A DNA stretch of 64,000 nt from Neckera pumila (GCA_963969595.1 OZ018414.1:16475660-16539659); one strand, 5' to 3'. Positions 11,462 through 23,609 are shown, numbered from the stretch's first letter. Translations and numbers: made by a program. Notes: generated by a model from the sequence alone, not told the origin.

Positions 11462-11935
11462 ACCTTGAAACATCAAAGCCAATAACTGTGTGGTCAAATA
11501 TAAAAATCCTCTATCATGACTGCTTCATTTTGTCATTGAAAATAAATGGAATTTATATTTTCTATGTTCTAGAGATTAATGTAGATGTTGTCTACATGCC
11601 TTAAAATTTCAGAATTTTTTGTGAAAATTTGAAACTATTATGAATTTTTGAAGAAAAAACCAAGAAAATTTTCATCAAATACAAAAGAAGTTCAAAAATT
11701 TGAAAATTTCATCATTAGTGTATATAATGGTGTAAAACATCGTGATGTGGACCAAATTTTCTTGTCATTCTATAATTAGAAACTTAATAAAACATGGAAA
11801 TAGGCCCAAAGGTTTAAATGGCTATAAAATACACAATTTTAGGAATTTTAACAAAATTTCAAATTGGAATAGTAGATTTAATAAGGTTTGTTTCATTAGT
11901 TTGGGGTTGGGAGACATGCAATAAACGGAAGAAGA
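11458..11935 (+). mobile_element. TTAA element, subfamily C (copy 2, 3' truncated)
   Basis: Begins at the TTAA shared with copy 1 and continues TTAACCTTGAAACATCAAAG. The interior stretch AAAATTTCATCATTAGTGTA and GTCATTCTATAATTAGAAAC matches copy 1 near 10981 and the copy at 45408. No right terminus is recognisable; homology is lost near 11935. Confidence 0.5.
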
Positions 11936-12409
11936 AGAAGAACACTATCAAACCTCGTTAAGTTGGCCGGCTAGCTATATATAGAGATTTGTAAGATTAT
12001 ATTGCCCAATTGGAAATTTACCATGCCATGGCATAATATCCAAAATGCTTGACATGATATTTGAACCGGCCTATGGTTTAACATAGCAAGATGCCCCTTC
12101 CCTCCCTTAGGCTTCTTGGGCTATAAAGGCCCTATTCTTCAAGCTCAAGCTCTTACCCTCGCCTCCATTTCAAGGCCCTTATAGCTTAAAAGACCTTCAA
12201 GAAGGGGCCATCTATTATACATTATTACCTAATAATGCTTGCAAGTTGGGCTACATTTAACAAGACTTCTATCAAAACTATTTAGTAGCAACAAAAAATG
12301 TGAAGAATGGAATAGACGTAATCATAAAATGGTATGGACTTATGTCTACAATTACAAGCTATATTTAAGTTGTGGTCTTGACAATAAATATATTGTAGTT
12401 CACTTGGTC
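11936..12409. other. Intergenic, no gene seen
   Basis: Mixed AT-rich sequence with no open frame of note and no recognised repeat. Confidence 0.5.
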
Positions 12410-13334
12410 TTAAACTCTAAAGTCGCATTGTCCCCTCGGGGGACAAAATGGATTTTGGGCAGGCTCCTACTGTCTCAATATTTGTCATAATTTTCTGAAT
12501 TTTTTTGTGAAAATAGAGAATCACATTAGCTTTCCAAAAACATTATTTTTATTTCAATTGATGCCCAGTAGCAAAAGTTATGGCAGAAAAAACCCAAATT
12601 TTAGTTCGTCAAGCAAAAAAACCCTCACAAAAACTTCAAATTAAAAATTTTAAAAGTTTGTTTCATATATATTTTATTTTCATCTACATGGGAATCTTTG
12701 ATTCATTCCATTTGGATTTCTTATGCAAAAGTTATAGACAATCTTATTTTTCGGGCAATTAAAGCATCTTTTTGAAAAAATAACTTGTAAGATTCATTTC
12801 TGAACTCAATTTTGACAATTTAAAAAAAAAAAAGTTTTACAAGGTTAAGATTTCTTGCTAGAACAATCTCACCATTGAGATTAGTATATTTCAACCCTAT
12901 CTTAGAGCTATTAATGATTTCATTTTTCCTTCAATCTTGAACCTACTTCTACTTAACAAATTTTAATGAAAGAAAACTAACTGTTGCTTTTTAAAAATAT
13001 TTTCGTAGATTTTCAATTCAATTCTTCATCATGTAAAATTAGAAATTCAAAATCATAAGAACAAAAATTTTAAGTTAAGAAGGTTCAAGGCCAAAAAATG
13101 TAGTTGAACAAGGTGCAAAATAATTTGATTCCTTCACTTTGAATGCAAATATCCTCCAATCTACACGGTCAAAGTTTTTGAAATTTCTTCCACACCTTCT
13201 TACATTAGTGTAGTACAAGATCCTAAGGTTAAATATGCAAAAAACACATTTAGATTTGTTTTGCTCTTTGCTATAGAAATGGTAGTTTTGAGTGGTTTTT
13301 GATGGAAAATGGGCCTTGAGACTTTAGGGATCAA
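12410..13334 (+). mobile_element. TTAA-flanked TIR element, subfamily A (copy 3)
   Basis: Left TTAAACTCTAAAGTCG followed by CCCCTCGGGGGACAAAATGG and GGGCAGGCTCCTAC; right GAGACTTTAGGGATCAA, where the expected TTAA has become TCAA. Length 925 bp; no coding capacity. Confidence 0.75.
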
Positions 13335-13348
13335 GAGACCTTTTTTTT

Positions 13349-13393
13349 TTGTGTGTGTGTGTGTGGTGGTGGTGGTGGTGGTGGGGGGGGGAT
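13349..13393 (+). repeat. Microsatellite (GT)n(GGT)n with G run
   Basis: GTGTGTGTGTGTGTG passes into GGTGGTGGTGG and then a run of G. Produces a spurious Trp-rich frame. Confidence 0.9.
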
Positions 13394-13725
13394 GGGGTGT
13401 CTAACCATAGGGCTAGATTGCACCATTTCAAAATAGATCTTTATTATTTGCCAAATAAGGTAGTCTTCTTTCACCACAAGTTTTTCATTTTTTTAAAAAT
13501 AGCGATGAAGTCTCCAAATTTTGATAAAAAATTCCATGAATATAATTGAAATTTTTTTGGTCCAAAAGATAGATGAATGTTGAAGTACAATGCTTCAGCA
13601 AATTTTAAATGATTTCCAACCAACATTTAAAAAAATAAAAATAAAAAATAGTCTTGAAATAAGCTCTATGTACTTACAATTCTCAAATGAAGTTACAATC
13701 CCTTGTCCTATATGCTGCAAGCTTG

Positions 13726-13868
13726 AAAATTCTTATTGGTGGAAGCAAAGCTAAGGACGGAAACTCAAAAGAGCTCCACTTTGAACCAATAAATAGGTTG
13801 CCACTTCTCATTGGTGGAAACAAAACTAGGGATGGAAACTCAAAAGAGCTCCATTTTGAACCAAAAAG
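13726..13868. repeat. Two-copy 78-bp tandem repeat
   Basis: The block GGAAACTCAAAAGAGCTCCA occurs at 13759 and 13837, with ATTGGTGGAARCAAARCTA before it and TTTGAACCAA after it in both. Both units are open in one plus and one minus frame only because the period is a multiple of three; I do not treat them as coding. Confidence 0.85.
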
Positions 13869-14098
13869 CAAGTTGATCTTTAATTTTATATTTTTTTGCT
13901 ATTCAAATGGAAAGAACCTTGGTTTTATGTGGCATTTTTTTTGGGAAATATATCAATAGTAACTCCTTGTTGTCTTCACTCCAGTGGTTGCAATAGAGGT
14001 TGCTTTTTGTGGTATAGACCTAACAAAATTTCTCAAAAGTAAAAAAGTAAAAAAATAGTTCCTAGTGTCAAACTTAGATTTTAGCAAACTTAGCATTA

Positions 14099-14362
14099 CC
14101 GTACGTTTAGGTCTAATTCAGCAACTTGTTGTCGAAATAATTTAATTTTCACATTTTGACAATTCAGCAGCCTGTTTCAATTTTTCCTGATTTTCTCTTA
14201 TATTCAGAATAGCTGAAAATTTCTCAAATTATCCCTTGAAATTTTCTCAGATCTTCTCTTGAAATTTTTTTCAGATTTTCAGAAATAGTTGTAGAATTTT
14301 TCAATTTTCAGACACGATCGAAATTTTGCCTAGTTATTTACGAAACTGACCTACACGTACGG
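14099..14362. mobile_element. Foldback MITE with TA flanks
   Basis: CCGTACGTTTAGGTC at the left and GACCTACACGTACGG at the right are inverted repeats with one mismatch in 15, flanked by TA on both sides. This fits a Tc1/mariner-type non-autonomous element. It lies about 180 bp upstream of the ATG of the plastid-type gene. Confidence 0.7.
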
Positions 14363-14541
14363 TAGTTTGTGAAAATCAAATTCGAAATCACTGTCTCAAA
14401 CTAAAGAGAATAGTCGGGCAGACTCATTTTTTCCCTTGAAGGGGTAGACCTCTCGGGTGGATAAGGTTAGCCCCCTCGTGTAGTCGTGTTCGCGAGTGTG
14501 TTGTGAAGCTTTCTTCCCTGAAAATCATTTGCCTAGAAATC

Positions 14542-17500
14542 ATGGCCGCAATGGCTGTGTTCTCGCTTTCACCTGCCAGCAGCATGAGCTTCGCCTTCGC
14601 AGGAGAGAAATCACTGCAGGGAGGTCGGAGAGAGCTTTCCTTGAGCCAAGGCCGAGGGAGACGGCGTTCCGGGATGCACGCGTGGGCATGCAAGGCGGAA
14701 GAAGAAAATGAGAGGAAGGAGGTCGTTAGTAATCCTCTGGATTTGCAGGGGGAGTTTCGGAAAGCTTTAGAAAGTGACGAGTCGAAGGTACGGCGTGATG
14801 CGGCTAATGTACATTAGGGCCTCATGTTTTGTATATGGGTTTTGAGTGGGTCGTAGAAGGACTTTCTGTTCTGCAATTTGGTTCTTTACCTACACGTACA
14901 TCCCAGGATTTGCAAGTGATTCTCCCTCCGTCCCGAAAATAAGGGTTCGCAGCGCAGTTTTGTTGGCAACATTTGATGTTAATTTTCTTGATCATGTTAT
15001 GAAAAGCATCAATTCAAAAGGGTCCAAAATCAATGAAGAGCATTGCCTGCGTTCATTGCAACCTGGGACAAAACAGATACGACGCTTATTTGGGACGGAG
15101 GGAATACAAAGTTTGGCCCGGTCCGAAAAATACTTTCCAGTTGCATTGGTCTTTATATCACCCTGAATCTTCAGTTTTATGGCTCTCATGAAAGTTCAAA
15201 TGTGTTGGATGAGTTGCTTGGGATTAGGGTTGCGATGACGAAAGGGAAAGGCTTGAATTCATGCCAGTAATGTCCATTTTACTCGACAGGCATTGTTGAA
15301 AGATTTGGCTGAAGCTACAAAGCGTGTCTCAGAGAAGAAGAGAGAGCTTGATGAGTTGAATCGTCGGGAGAAGAAAGCGGAGGAGTTGCAGTCGTTCCTT
15401 CAGCGCTTGGATGATGATCAGGAAGCCGCGGATGGTGCGGTAAGGTTCATTAATCTCAACTAGAACGGGAGCGTGTTGCACTGCAACATAATGGTTTCAT
15501 AGAGAAGATGTTTGGATGTCATTAGGGTTGAGCAATTAGGGTTTAGCAAGATCAAATTCATGAATGAAAAATTATACACATGAGAACGTCACAGATGAAA
15601 TTATGATACAGTTTGTACTAGTTCGTAGTCTTATGAAACCTAGTCTTATGAGACATGAGGAACACCTTGAATTAATGTACCCATTGATGAACTCCATTTT
15701 TTGAGCTTTGAATTGTGTGTTGGTTACTTGTTGATTGCCACTTGTTCCTTGAGTGACTAAGCATTACAAAGCTTCTTGATGGTGTACACAATTTTACAAG
15801 AAGTCAATTTGGTCCGTGTCATGCTATTTTGGTGTTACTTCGAATCATGCATGACACTAAATAGAGTAAATGGTGAACTTCATTGAGGGGAGTGAGTAAA
15901 TAGTGGGCCTGAGGTGGCTTGGACACTTGTTACTTCATTTGTGTCATAGATGCAATGAATGTTTTAAGCTTGTTATTTCAACCCTAGTTGAATATAACCT
16001 TGGTTTGAATTTTAAGCTTGTGCAATTTAAAGTGTCTTTTAGTAACATGACAAAGATCTTCTTGCACTCTGTTGTTGAAACTGCTCAAGTGCACATGCTA
16101 TCAAAGCTTTCATGATTATATACAAAGAATCAACTATTGTATTATTCAATAGAGAGGACCATATTTTGACTGCGTTCATCCAATGTTTATATTCTAATCA
16201 ATGTACATCTTTGAAGGTTTCAGAGATAGAGGCGGAGGTTCTAAAGGGCGAAGCTGAGGTGAGGATAGCTGAGCTTGCCTTGATTATGGCTCGTGCTGGT
16301 AATAGTTCCACTGAGCTCTCTGACAAATGGGAAGCATCAAATATTGACGAAGATGCCGAGCGTATTGAGTCTGGCAAGGTGCGATATTTGTGCATTGAGT
16401 ATGACATGAATCTTGATCCACATATGCTTAAAAGGTAATTGCGTTAAGGAATTGGTCACTAAGAAATATTCATAAATTCAGCATAGGGTAGGTTTTCACT
16501 TGCAAATCATATTTGATGATTAGGGCCTTTGATTGCCATTATTGACAAATTGTCAATGTGACCAACATTTTTAACTTGCAACCATTACAACCAAAGTTTG
16601 ATCCTTCTAAATTTGTTATAGATACCTAATGAGCAAAATCCAAATGTAGCATCATGTTACATTTGTCATACCCTCCAATACTCTAAACAGAATTTAAGTT
16701 TGCTAGGAGATCATGTTATTCGAGGATTTTAATCTTCAAATCCTAGCATTGCACTGTGACGTTTAGGGTGAGTTTGTGCATTTGTATCTCATTGCTTGCA
16801 TGTCTTCTAAATCCAATTCTTTACTGATTTGGAAGTACAATTAAGAACGGCTGGCTCCTCCTCTCTACCTTAAGCTTCAAAATGACGGTTTCTATTGCCA
16901 TGGAGTAATGACAGTTTTGTCAGTGTTCCTACTTGATGGACATGTTCATAAAGAGATTGGAGTTTTGATAGCTTCTCTAGGAAAGTTTCATGTTTGCAAG
17001 GTGCAGTGGGTTGATAGGTTAACGTTTGTGATGCAGGCAGCAGTTGTCTCTGCAATTGCTGGCACTTTTGCCAGTCTCCCTTTCACAATTGCCGTTGATG
17101 GAGGCTTGAGTTTGGGGGTTCTTTTAAGCCAAGCTGGCATTTTAGTCAGCTGTGCCTTGTTTGGTGTGACGTACCGATATGCCATTCGCCGAGACCTGGG
17201 AAATTTGCAGCTGAAATCCGGAGTTGCCGCTGCCTTTGGCTTAGTTAGAGGTGAGAGAATGGTTTCCATCTCCCTTGGAAGAAATTCCAGTCATTTCACG
17301 CTCAAGATTCTTCGTTCCCTGTTTTCATTAGAGCACAATCCCTGTAGAACTTTGGTTTTGCATCGTGACACTTGTCCTTCGTTACAAATAGAACTTCTCT
17401 TGCTGAAAGACTCTAAACCTTAATAAGTGTGACTTTGACACATGAAGAGTGAACTTCTTGGAACTGAATAGAAGTATAAGACCAAATCTGCAATGTTTTC

Positions 17501-17765
17501 TTCTAGTGATAGAGCTGATTATTTGAGAATGTTGCACAAGATCATTGCTGGTGCTCAGTCTAAATTTGCTTACGATGTTTGCACAGGTGCCGGATATGCT
17601 ACACAAGCTCTTTCTGGATTTCCAGAAACAGGCGTCGATGGTATCCTGAAGGCAAGCTTAGTTACGGGAGAGAGTGTACTCATCTTCCTAACTGCAGCAG
17701 TAGCGTTAGATTATTGTCTACGAGTGAATGTACTTGGCGCTTTTCCCTTAAAGAAACAACCATAG
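14542..17765 (+). CDS. Putative plastid-targeted coiled-coil membrane protein, 316 aa
   Basis: Five exons reconstruct one frame: 14542-14787, 15290-15439, 16217-16378, 17037-17250 and 17587-17765 (951 bases with stop). All introns are GT-AG. Start chosen at MAAMAVFSLSPASSMSF, giving a Ser/Arg-rich, acid-poor N-terminus like a plastid transit peptide; an in-frame ATG 13 codons upstream is the alternative. Residues about 70-170 are Glu/Lys-rich and heptad-like (KKRELDELNRREKKAEELQ), a predicted coiled coil. From about residue 187 come hydrophobic segments AAVVSAIAGTFASLP, LLSQAGILVSCALFGVTYRY and, near the end, SVLIFLTAAVALDYCL. From memory this matches an uncharacterised plant-conserved family whose core reads SCALFGVTFRY and RRDL; function unknown to me. 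The exon 4 start could instead be at 17001, but the AG at 17035-17036 gives better continuity. Paralogous to the pseudogene at 28261. Confidence 0.75.
14922..15104. mobile_element. Stowaway-type MITE in intron 1 of the plastid-type gene
   Basis: Left end CTCCCTCCGTCCCGAAAATA and right end TATTTGGGACGGAGGGAA are inverted repeats of the form long known for Stowaway MITEs in plants. The unit 3 paralogue carries the same insertion (about 28636-28826), so it predates the duplication. The TA target duplication is not clear. Confidence 0.8.
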
Positions 17766-18193
17766 TTACTACTGTGTCAATCTTGGCGCATTCAATAATG
17801 AGGGAATAGGTGCTGTCACTGAAGTATTTTTTCATTTTTGCTTGGCATTCCAAACTGCAAAACCATCCATTTCCAGAAAGTTTCCTTCATTTCTTCATGC
17901 ATATGAGCCTGGGGAAGGACTCGAATTTGGTATCAATCGAAAGAGGTCGAGATCTCCTGCTAGTCACGGGGATTTTTTTTCTGAATTTAGATGAAAACTC
18001 CCTCCAACGACCTTCTCGTTGATTTTTTCATCAGGGATCAATGTCTTTGACTCTCATCCTTCAATCTCTCTTGAGACAGTGGGTTCAGAAAACCATAATA
18101 GAAATAGTCATTGACAGTTCATGCACCTGCAATAAAGCATTCTGCCATCTTTGTCTGTGAGAATAATGTCCATTTTAGGCTCTACTGAAACTC

Positions 18194-18290
18194 TTAACCC
18201 GTAAAGTTTTTAAAGAGCCCACTTGGTCCTTTGGAGAACTTGGGCAGGCTCTTCTGACTTCAAATTTTCAATTTTTGTATGAAATCTTCT
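18194..18290 (+). mobile_element. TTAA element, 5' fragment shared with unit 3
   Basis: TTAACCCGTAAAGTTT then GGGCAGGCTCTTCTGACTTC, equivalent to the start of the element at 32303 in the third unit. Sequence after about 18290 is unrelated, so the copy is truncated. Confidence 0.55.
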
Positions 18291-18908
18291 CCATGAAATC
18301 TTTTCTATGTGTTCGTGCACTAGGATTCATTGTGGCGAAACTTGGTCCTGGATAATTATAAGGGAAAATTAGGGTATAAAGGTTGTTGGAAGACATATGT
18401 GGCGTCTCCTTTGCCAAAATATAGGCGTCTCCTCACCTCCCTTTGAAGGTTCGTAGCGACCCTTTTACTGGCCTTACTTTTGAACTTTTTATCACCTGAA
18501 GGACCAAGGATTCATGTCTTCAAAACGACCAATTTGATTGATCATATTCTGAAATATATTATTGAGATGGGGTCAAATTTTGTATCTGTTGGATCAATGG
18601 AGAAAATTTCATGTATTGACCAGTATACTAACTAAAATTGAACTAAAGAAAGTTCCTACATGACCTACTCAAATCTGTTAAAACGTAGGTGCAATCTGGG
18701 GCAATTTAGGTGGTTCGATTATATATTGCATAGTTTTGTTTCTTAGATTTCTCTCTCTTACTTCTATTAATTTGCAAGCAGTATCCTATGGAAATTTTGG
18801 AGTCATAATTTCGTTAATTAGCATATTTCGTTTCGTCAACCAGGTGAAGAATTTCTCTTCGGACTACCTTTTCCAAAGCTGGTTGTGTGCAAGCCTCGAG
18901 ATAAAACA

Positions 18909-19347
18909 GGAGTGGTTAAGCACGGACAACATTGAGAAACGTTCTTGTTATCATCAACTTTAGGTCATTTTCGGGGCGATGATGACTATTTCTTGTCAGC
19001 TTCTGTGCCTCTCGTCTTCCGGACTATCAATCTGCTGAAATGCCATCGGGATGTCTGACCTACCCCCGGTTTCGATTACTAACCTGATCATGTGGTCGTG
19101 TCGCACAAGCAACATTTTAAAAGTACTGGAGTTCCTGTGCATTCTGAGCAGTTGGTAACAGGAACGGAAGACCGAGTCGCACCTTTACGAGAAGTTCCGA
19201 TCGACATATGAGCCCCTCTATTTGGGGGCAATTGAGACTGCAGAGCGAAAAAACGAAAAACAGGAGGCCCCCCTCCGGAAGGCGAAGACTTCAATAAGGG
19301 ACAATGCTGCTGATGTCATGACTGGAGGCTTTAAATTTATCTTTTAA
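18909..19347 (+). pseudogene. JmjC gene remnant with the catalytic exon deleted
   Basis: Bases 18909-18941 match the first 33 bases of the window with one change. The next homologous bases are from the JmjC intron (about 1193), so the whole exon with the iron-binding motif is missing. The last exon is recognisable at 19110-19347, but its acceptor CACAG has become GCACA and there is an indel in the part equivalent to SRPNSQHLVSG. It cannot encode an oxygenase. The 3' flank matches 1600-2365 up to about 19755. Confidence 0.88.
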
Positions 19348-19755
19348 ATTCACCAGTGAAGCCTTTCCTCTCTGGAATTGTTACCTCTTGAAGTTGGTCA
19401 CTTCTTGTAGCTGGACACTGATTGTCTCGGAGCAGTTTGGAACGGAGCTTGAAGCGATGAAATAAGAAAGGACAATCACTGTATGTGATCTGGTTTTCTG
19501 GAAGCATTTAAGAGCGAAGAGTGTTGCTTCACAAAATCTGACCGGGTATACAAGCAATTGGTGTAGCTGGCGTGTTATCCAAGTCTCAGTTGTGTAGACA
19601 TGTTCTGTTCCTTGGTTCGCACATCTATTTCAAGGGGAGTGCTTTTAGCTGTTCTCTGAAATCCAAGCACGAAAGCAGTGGGTGAACCACACTAGGTCAC
19701 CACAAATGCACTGGGCCTACAAACGGAGGAGCTGAAGTTTGGACTTCAATATGGT

Positions 19756-20700
19756 CGCCATCCAGCTCTTACAAATCCAATTTTATGAAGCCGGACCCAT
19801 CTTGTGAATTTTGAGGTAGCAAGTTCAAAAGAAGTCCGCCCTTGTTGGCGTTCAAAAGCAAGTTCAAAAGAAATGGAGCGATTGTGGCAATTCCTTACAT
19901 TCAGGCGGTTTTACTTTAAAATAAATAAAAAATCTAACTGCACTGTAAAATTCAAACAGTCCAGCTCAACAACTCAGAGACCAATGCTAGAAATTCAGAA
20001 ATTCAGAACATCCGAGATCAACACCAAACATTAGAAAGGACACAAGGGAAACATAAAACAACTTATAAACTTCATGTCTGCATACCGGCACACCAAACAA
20101 GCAGCTGCACTACAGTTAGCTCTGTTCCTGCACCATTGGCATACTTTTCAAGTAAGGTACCCACTCAATTTTCCTCACTACATGAATTACACTGAATACA
20201 TCTTATGGTATTCTAGGATGTTGAATTAAAATGAGAATTCAAATGAAAATGTTTGTAATTTAGAATTGAAATTACTTCTCCAAAGAAGAAAATACAAATG
20301 AAATATCCAAATATTGAGGAATTTTGATTCTAACACATTGAGCTTGCAATTGCAACAACTAATTGAATATTTGCAAACCATCTTAAATTGCATATATGGT
20401 TTGTCACACATTTTCTAAACACTAAATGCACTAACTTTGTAGTGGTTCCAATAAATTTCTTTGCCCTCATTGTAACATTTTTATGATTTCAAGAAGGCAA
20501 GGCAACCTCTTTGTCTTTGCTTCATACAAAATGAAAAAGAAACCAAAGTCTTTCCTATATAAGTCAAGTTTGGATAACCTTGGTGTATAATTCTTCAAAC
20601 TTTACAACATGATTAATTTCTTTCCTTTATAAATCCTACATTGCAAGTGCTACCAAGACATTCTTGGTGCAACATGATAATTCAAAGCTATAGTTGAAAA
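19756..20700. other. Unit-2-specific intergenic sequence, no gene seen
   Basis: Sequence between the JmjC 3' flank and 22800 has no counterpart in unit 1, where the equivalent gap (2365-3320) is only about 1 kb. I find no recognisable exon in this first part. Confidence 0.5.
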
Positions 20701-20718
20701 ACTTATTCAAGATTCTAC

Positions 20719-21123
20719 TTAATAGCAATGAACTTGAGGCTCATTGGTGCTAAAGTTGACACGCTTCAAAACCCTTTGTCTACTCTTCTTATGCTTTGCC
20801 ATGGCGGATTTCAAAGGAGTTGATTTGCAAGCCAATGGTGAGGCTTTTTTTAATGATGAAACAACGTATGAACGCTTGACTTTGTTTTCTTCAACTTCTC
20901 TTGATTCTCCATGCGAGGTATCCTTTTCTTTTAGTTCATTTGCATCTTTCAAAGAAAGTTGTGAAAAAACAAAAGAATCATTTGAAGATTCAACATCCAT
21001 GTAGGATTTGAATGCCATGTCTTGAGTGTGTTCCATTGACGTGGTCAAATTGGCCATGATAAATTGTAGGAGCAAAATGTACTTGAGGAATGATGTTTGT
21101 AAGGCTTTATAATTTTCAATCAA
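20719..21123 (-). CDS. Hypothetical 134-aa basic protein
   Basis: Single open frame on the minus strand. The N-terminal third is hydrophobic to neutral, residues about 50-85 are acidic (NELKEKDTSHGESREVEENK), and the C-terminal 50 are strongly basic with KHKKSRQRVLKRVNFS. An internal Met (MANLTTSMEH) is an alternative start. A TATAAA-like box on the minus strand about 220 bases upstream (21343-21351) supports a transcription unit. I do not recognise the family. It lies in DNA absent from unit 1. It could be a chance frame or part of a decayed gene. Confidence 0.35.
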   Translation of the reverse strand: MIENYKALQTSFLKYILLLQFIMANLTTSMEHTQDMAFKSYMDVESSNDSFVFSQLSLKDANELKEKDTSHGESREVEENKVKRSYVVSSLKKASPLACKSTPLKSAMAKHKKSRQRVLKRVNFSTNEPQVHCY

Positions 21124-21342
21124 ATGTGTAATATATGTAGAAATAAAGTTTGCATAAACTCTAAACTTTGGTTTTCATTTGGCTTGATATGGCTTCTTAC
21201 TTATAGGTTAAAGAGAGCAATTCTTCATAATGAAAGTTGAAAAATGCAAAAGTTGAAAAATGTAAAAGTTCAAAATGTAAAATACAAATTGTAGAATAGG
21301 TGAAAAATGTAAAAGTCGTTTTATGGCTTCTAGTCTCTATTC

Positions 21343-21351
21343 TTTATATAG
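21343..21351 (-). promoter_or_regulatory. Possible TATA box of the 134-aa hypothetical gene
   Basis: The minus strand reads ACTATATAAAGAA here, about 220 bases before the first ATG at 21123. Position and sequence fit a plant TATA box; no other promoter element is claimed. Confidence 0.35.
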
Positions 21352-22800
21352 TTTGCTTCAATTAAATGAAACGGCATCTTGCAGATCTGACGACACCAAA
21401 GATTTATTTATGCATGCTCACCCCTCTTTTCTCCTACAGGATCAGAACAAGATTTGTGAGCTCATCTCACACATTGGTTCAAACCAGGTTGCATTTTATT
21501 AGTGGCATGTTCCAAAGTTTGGAAAGTTTGATCATGTACTGTACTGTACTGTATTGTACTGTACATCATGTGATTTCAAGGTGCCCCCCTGTGCATTCTT
21601 GACAGTATCTGGTGCACAAATTTGATGAAATCATACTCAGAACCCTTATAATGGCATTGCAAAATTTTCATGATTTGTCACTTACCCCTGAGAAGTGAGA
21701 ACATGCAAACAACATGGACAGTGGGCATGCATGGTGTAAGTCTTAGTCAAATTAATGCATCAGATTTCTTGGCTTATATATTTTTCATCAATGACACAGA
21801 TTTCTGTGATTTTTTGAAATGAGAATCATTCATTGCTTTTGTCAGCTGCCTGTTCCAAACTGTCCGTATTCATCTACACAAAATAGTGACATTAGGTTGC
21901 CTTGTCAATTAGGTTGCCTTACCTGAGATAAACTACTTCATGGATCAATGCTTGTTCCACATGGAGGTGCATGCCACTCTCTGAACCAAGTCTTGAACTG
22001 GTGCACAAATCTAAGATATAACATACACATGATTTTGAATTGATTGCTTCATTGTACAAAAGCAGTGAATATTTCTATAGTGTGGACTATCGAGAAATTA
22101 GTGTGGGGTTACCTAATTCTCTTTGTGTAGTTCAAATGACTACGCCTGAACCATTTGAGCCCACCCTAAGTTTGTGGATGGCAACAGCTTTGCCTCCTGC
22201 TAGGCTCCATCAGTAGAAGAAGACTAGAAGATCCCATTGATTGTCTTGTCGGAGTGTGTGAGCGGACAAGGAGGATTTTATGTTTCACAGAAATTGGTGG
22301 ATAATCCCATTCATTGAGATTGGTCAAATATGAGGAATCAATACGTGTGAAATTCTTATTGAATCCCTTCCCACCTACGGAGTCCATGTATCACTTCCAC
22401 TGCTCACTTGCACCGTGTAGCTCCCTCTGCGAGCATGACAGGAGGCCCCCCAAGGGACTGAAATCCAATTTGGTTAAATTCGTGCGATTCTGGGTGCCAA
22501 ACATTCAGTTGTTGAAGCAAGTATACATCGAATTCTCCAAATCACTGTAGCCCTAAAAGATGCTCACACACAGGTAACACGATTTGCCAAACAAAACCTC
22601 TGTACTCTGTACTCAAATCTCTTTGCAAAACTCTGAAATTCCATTCTACCAGATGACATGTGTTCCGAAGATATTGAATTCAGGCCACAAGCCGACTTTG
22701 ATAAGCATCTCAAGGATCGATGCATGCATCTGTACACTTAGTTACAGAGAACTTAGGGAAATCATAAGATGCTGTGGGTGTGCTAATGACTGCAATATTA
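21352..22800. other. Unit-2-specific intergenic sequence, no gene seen
   Basis: Contains a short repeat of TACTG units forming a near-palindrome at 21534-21566 and otherwise only short frames with no recognisable content. Confidence 0.5.
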
Positions 22801-23365
22801 GTAATCCCCACTCTTCTATGCTAAATCATAATTAGGTACTTCAAAAACTCATATCACCTGTCATTTCATAGTCAGGGTCAGTGAAAATTTTGCTGGCAAA
22901 TAATACCAAGTTGGCTCCCATTCCACTGGAAAGAAATTACACTGTAAGGAAAGAGAAACAAAGTGGAAGAAATAACCAAAATCATCTTCTAAGAAATACG
23001 AGATTCGCCAATATTTGAATGAAGTTTACTATTTTTAAGTAATATTGGATGAGTGAAGGATGGATGATCAAAATTGGACAATTCAGTTGGTCTGCCGAGT
23101 TTGCATTCTAGGGTTCCTGTCATGTCGCGCTTCCACCAAGAAAAACAAGAAAAATTCACTCGTCAGGTAAGACCAATAGACATGTTGATTCCTTGAGTAT
23201 TCAGGAGAAGTTTCTTGGCCGACATTCGGTTATCTGAATTCCTTTCTACTAACTAGCCATAACAGAATTCTTCTGATAAATGAATCTTCCTGTACTAGTA
23301 GTCATATCCGCTGACAGCACAAAGCGCTAAAAGCGAGGACTGCAATAGATGTCCATTTTCAATGA

Positions 23366-23407
23366 AAAGTGCCAAATTGGTCGAATGCCGCCAATTTAAC
23401 GAAATTC
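23366..23407. mobile_element. End fragment of the AATGGCGG MITE family
   Basis: CCGCCAATTTAACGAAATTC matches the right terminus of the element at 6987-7180, and AATGAAAAGTGCCAA resembles its interior. Only this end is present. Confidence 0.4.
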
Positions 23408-23609
23408 ACGTTAGGATGCTGGTAACGAGAGCTGGCCTTCAGATCGAAGACTGTCCGTCTTTTTCAGAATCATGTTCCTAACCTCAAAGAAGTACTGGCT
23501 AGTTAGTACTTGGAGGAAACATTGAAGAATGCAAGGCGGTGTGCATGCCTAACTTGGTAACAGACCTACAAATTCCTACAGTCAAACACTTAGAATTACG
23601 AGGATCTAG

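Noticed and set aside
13349..13549. Trp/Gly-rich plus frame
   Set aside because: Starts in the GT/GGT microsatellite; the remainder has no recognisable content.
13687..13959. Frame with a repeated NSKELHFEP motif
   Set aside because: The peptide repeat is the translation of a 78-bp tandem DNA duplication, open on both strands because the period is divisible by three; no supporting exon context.
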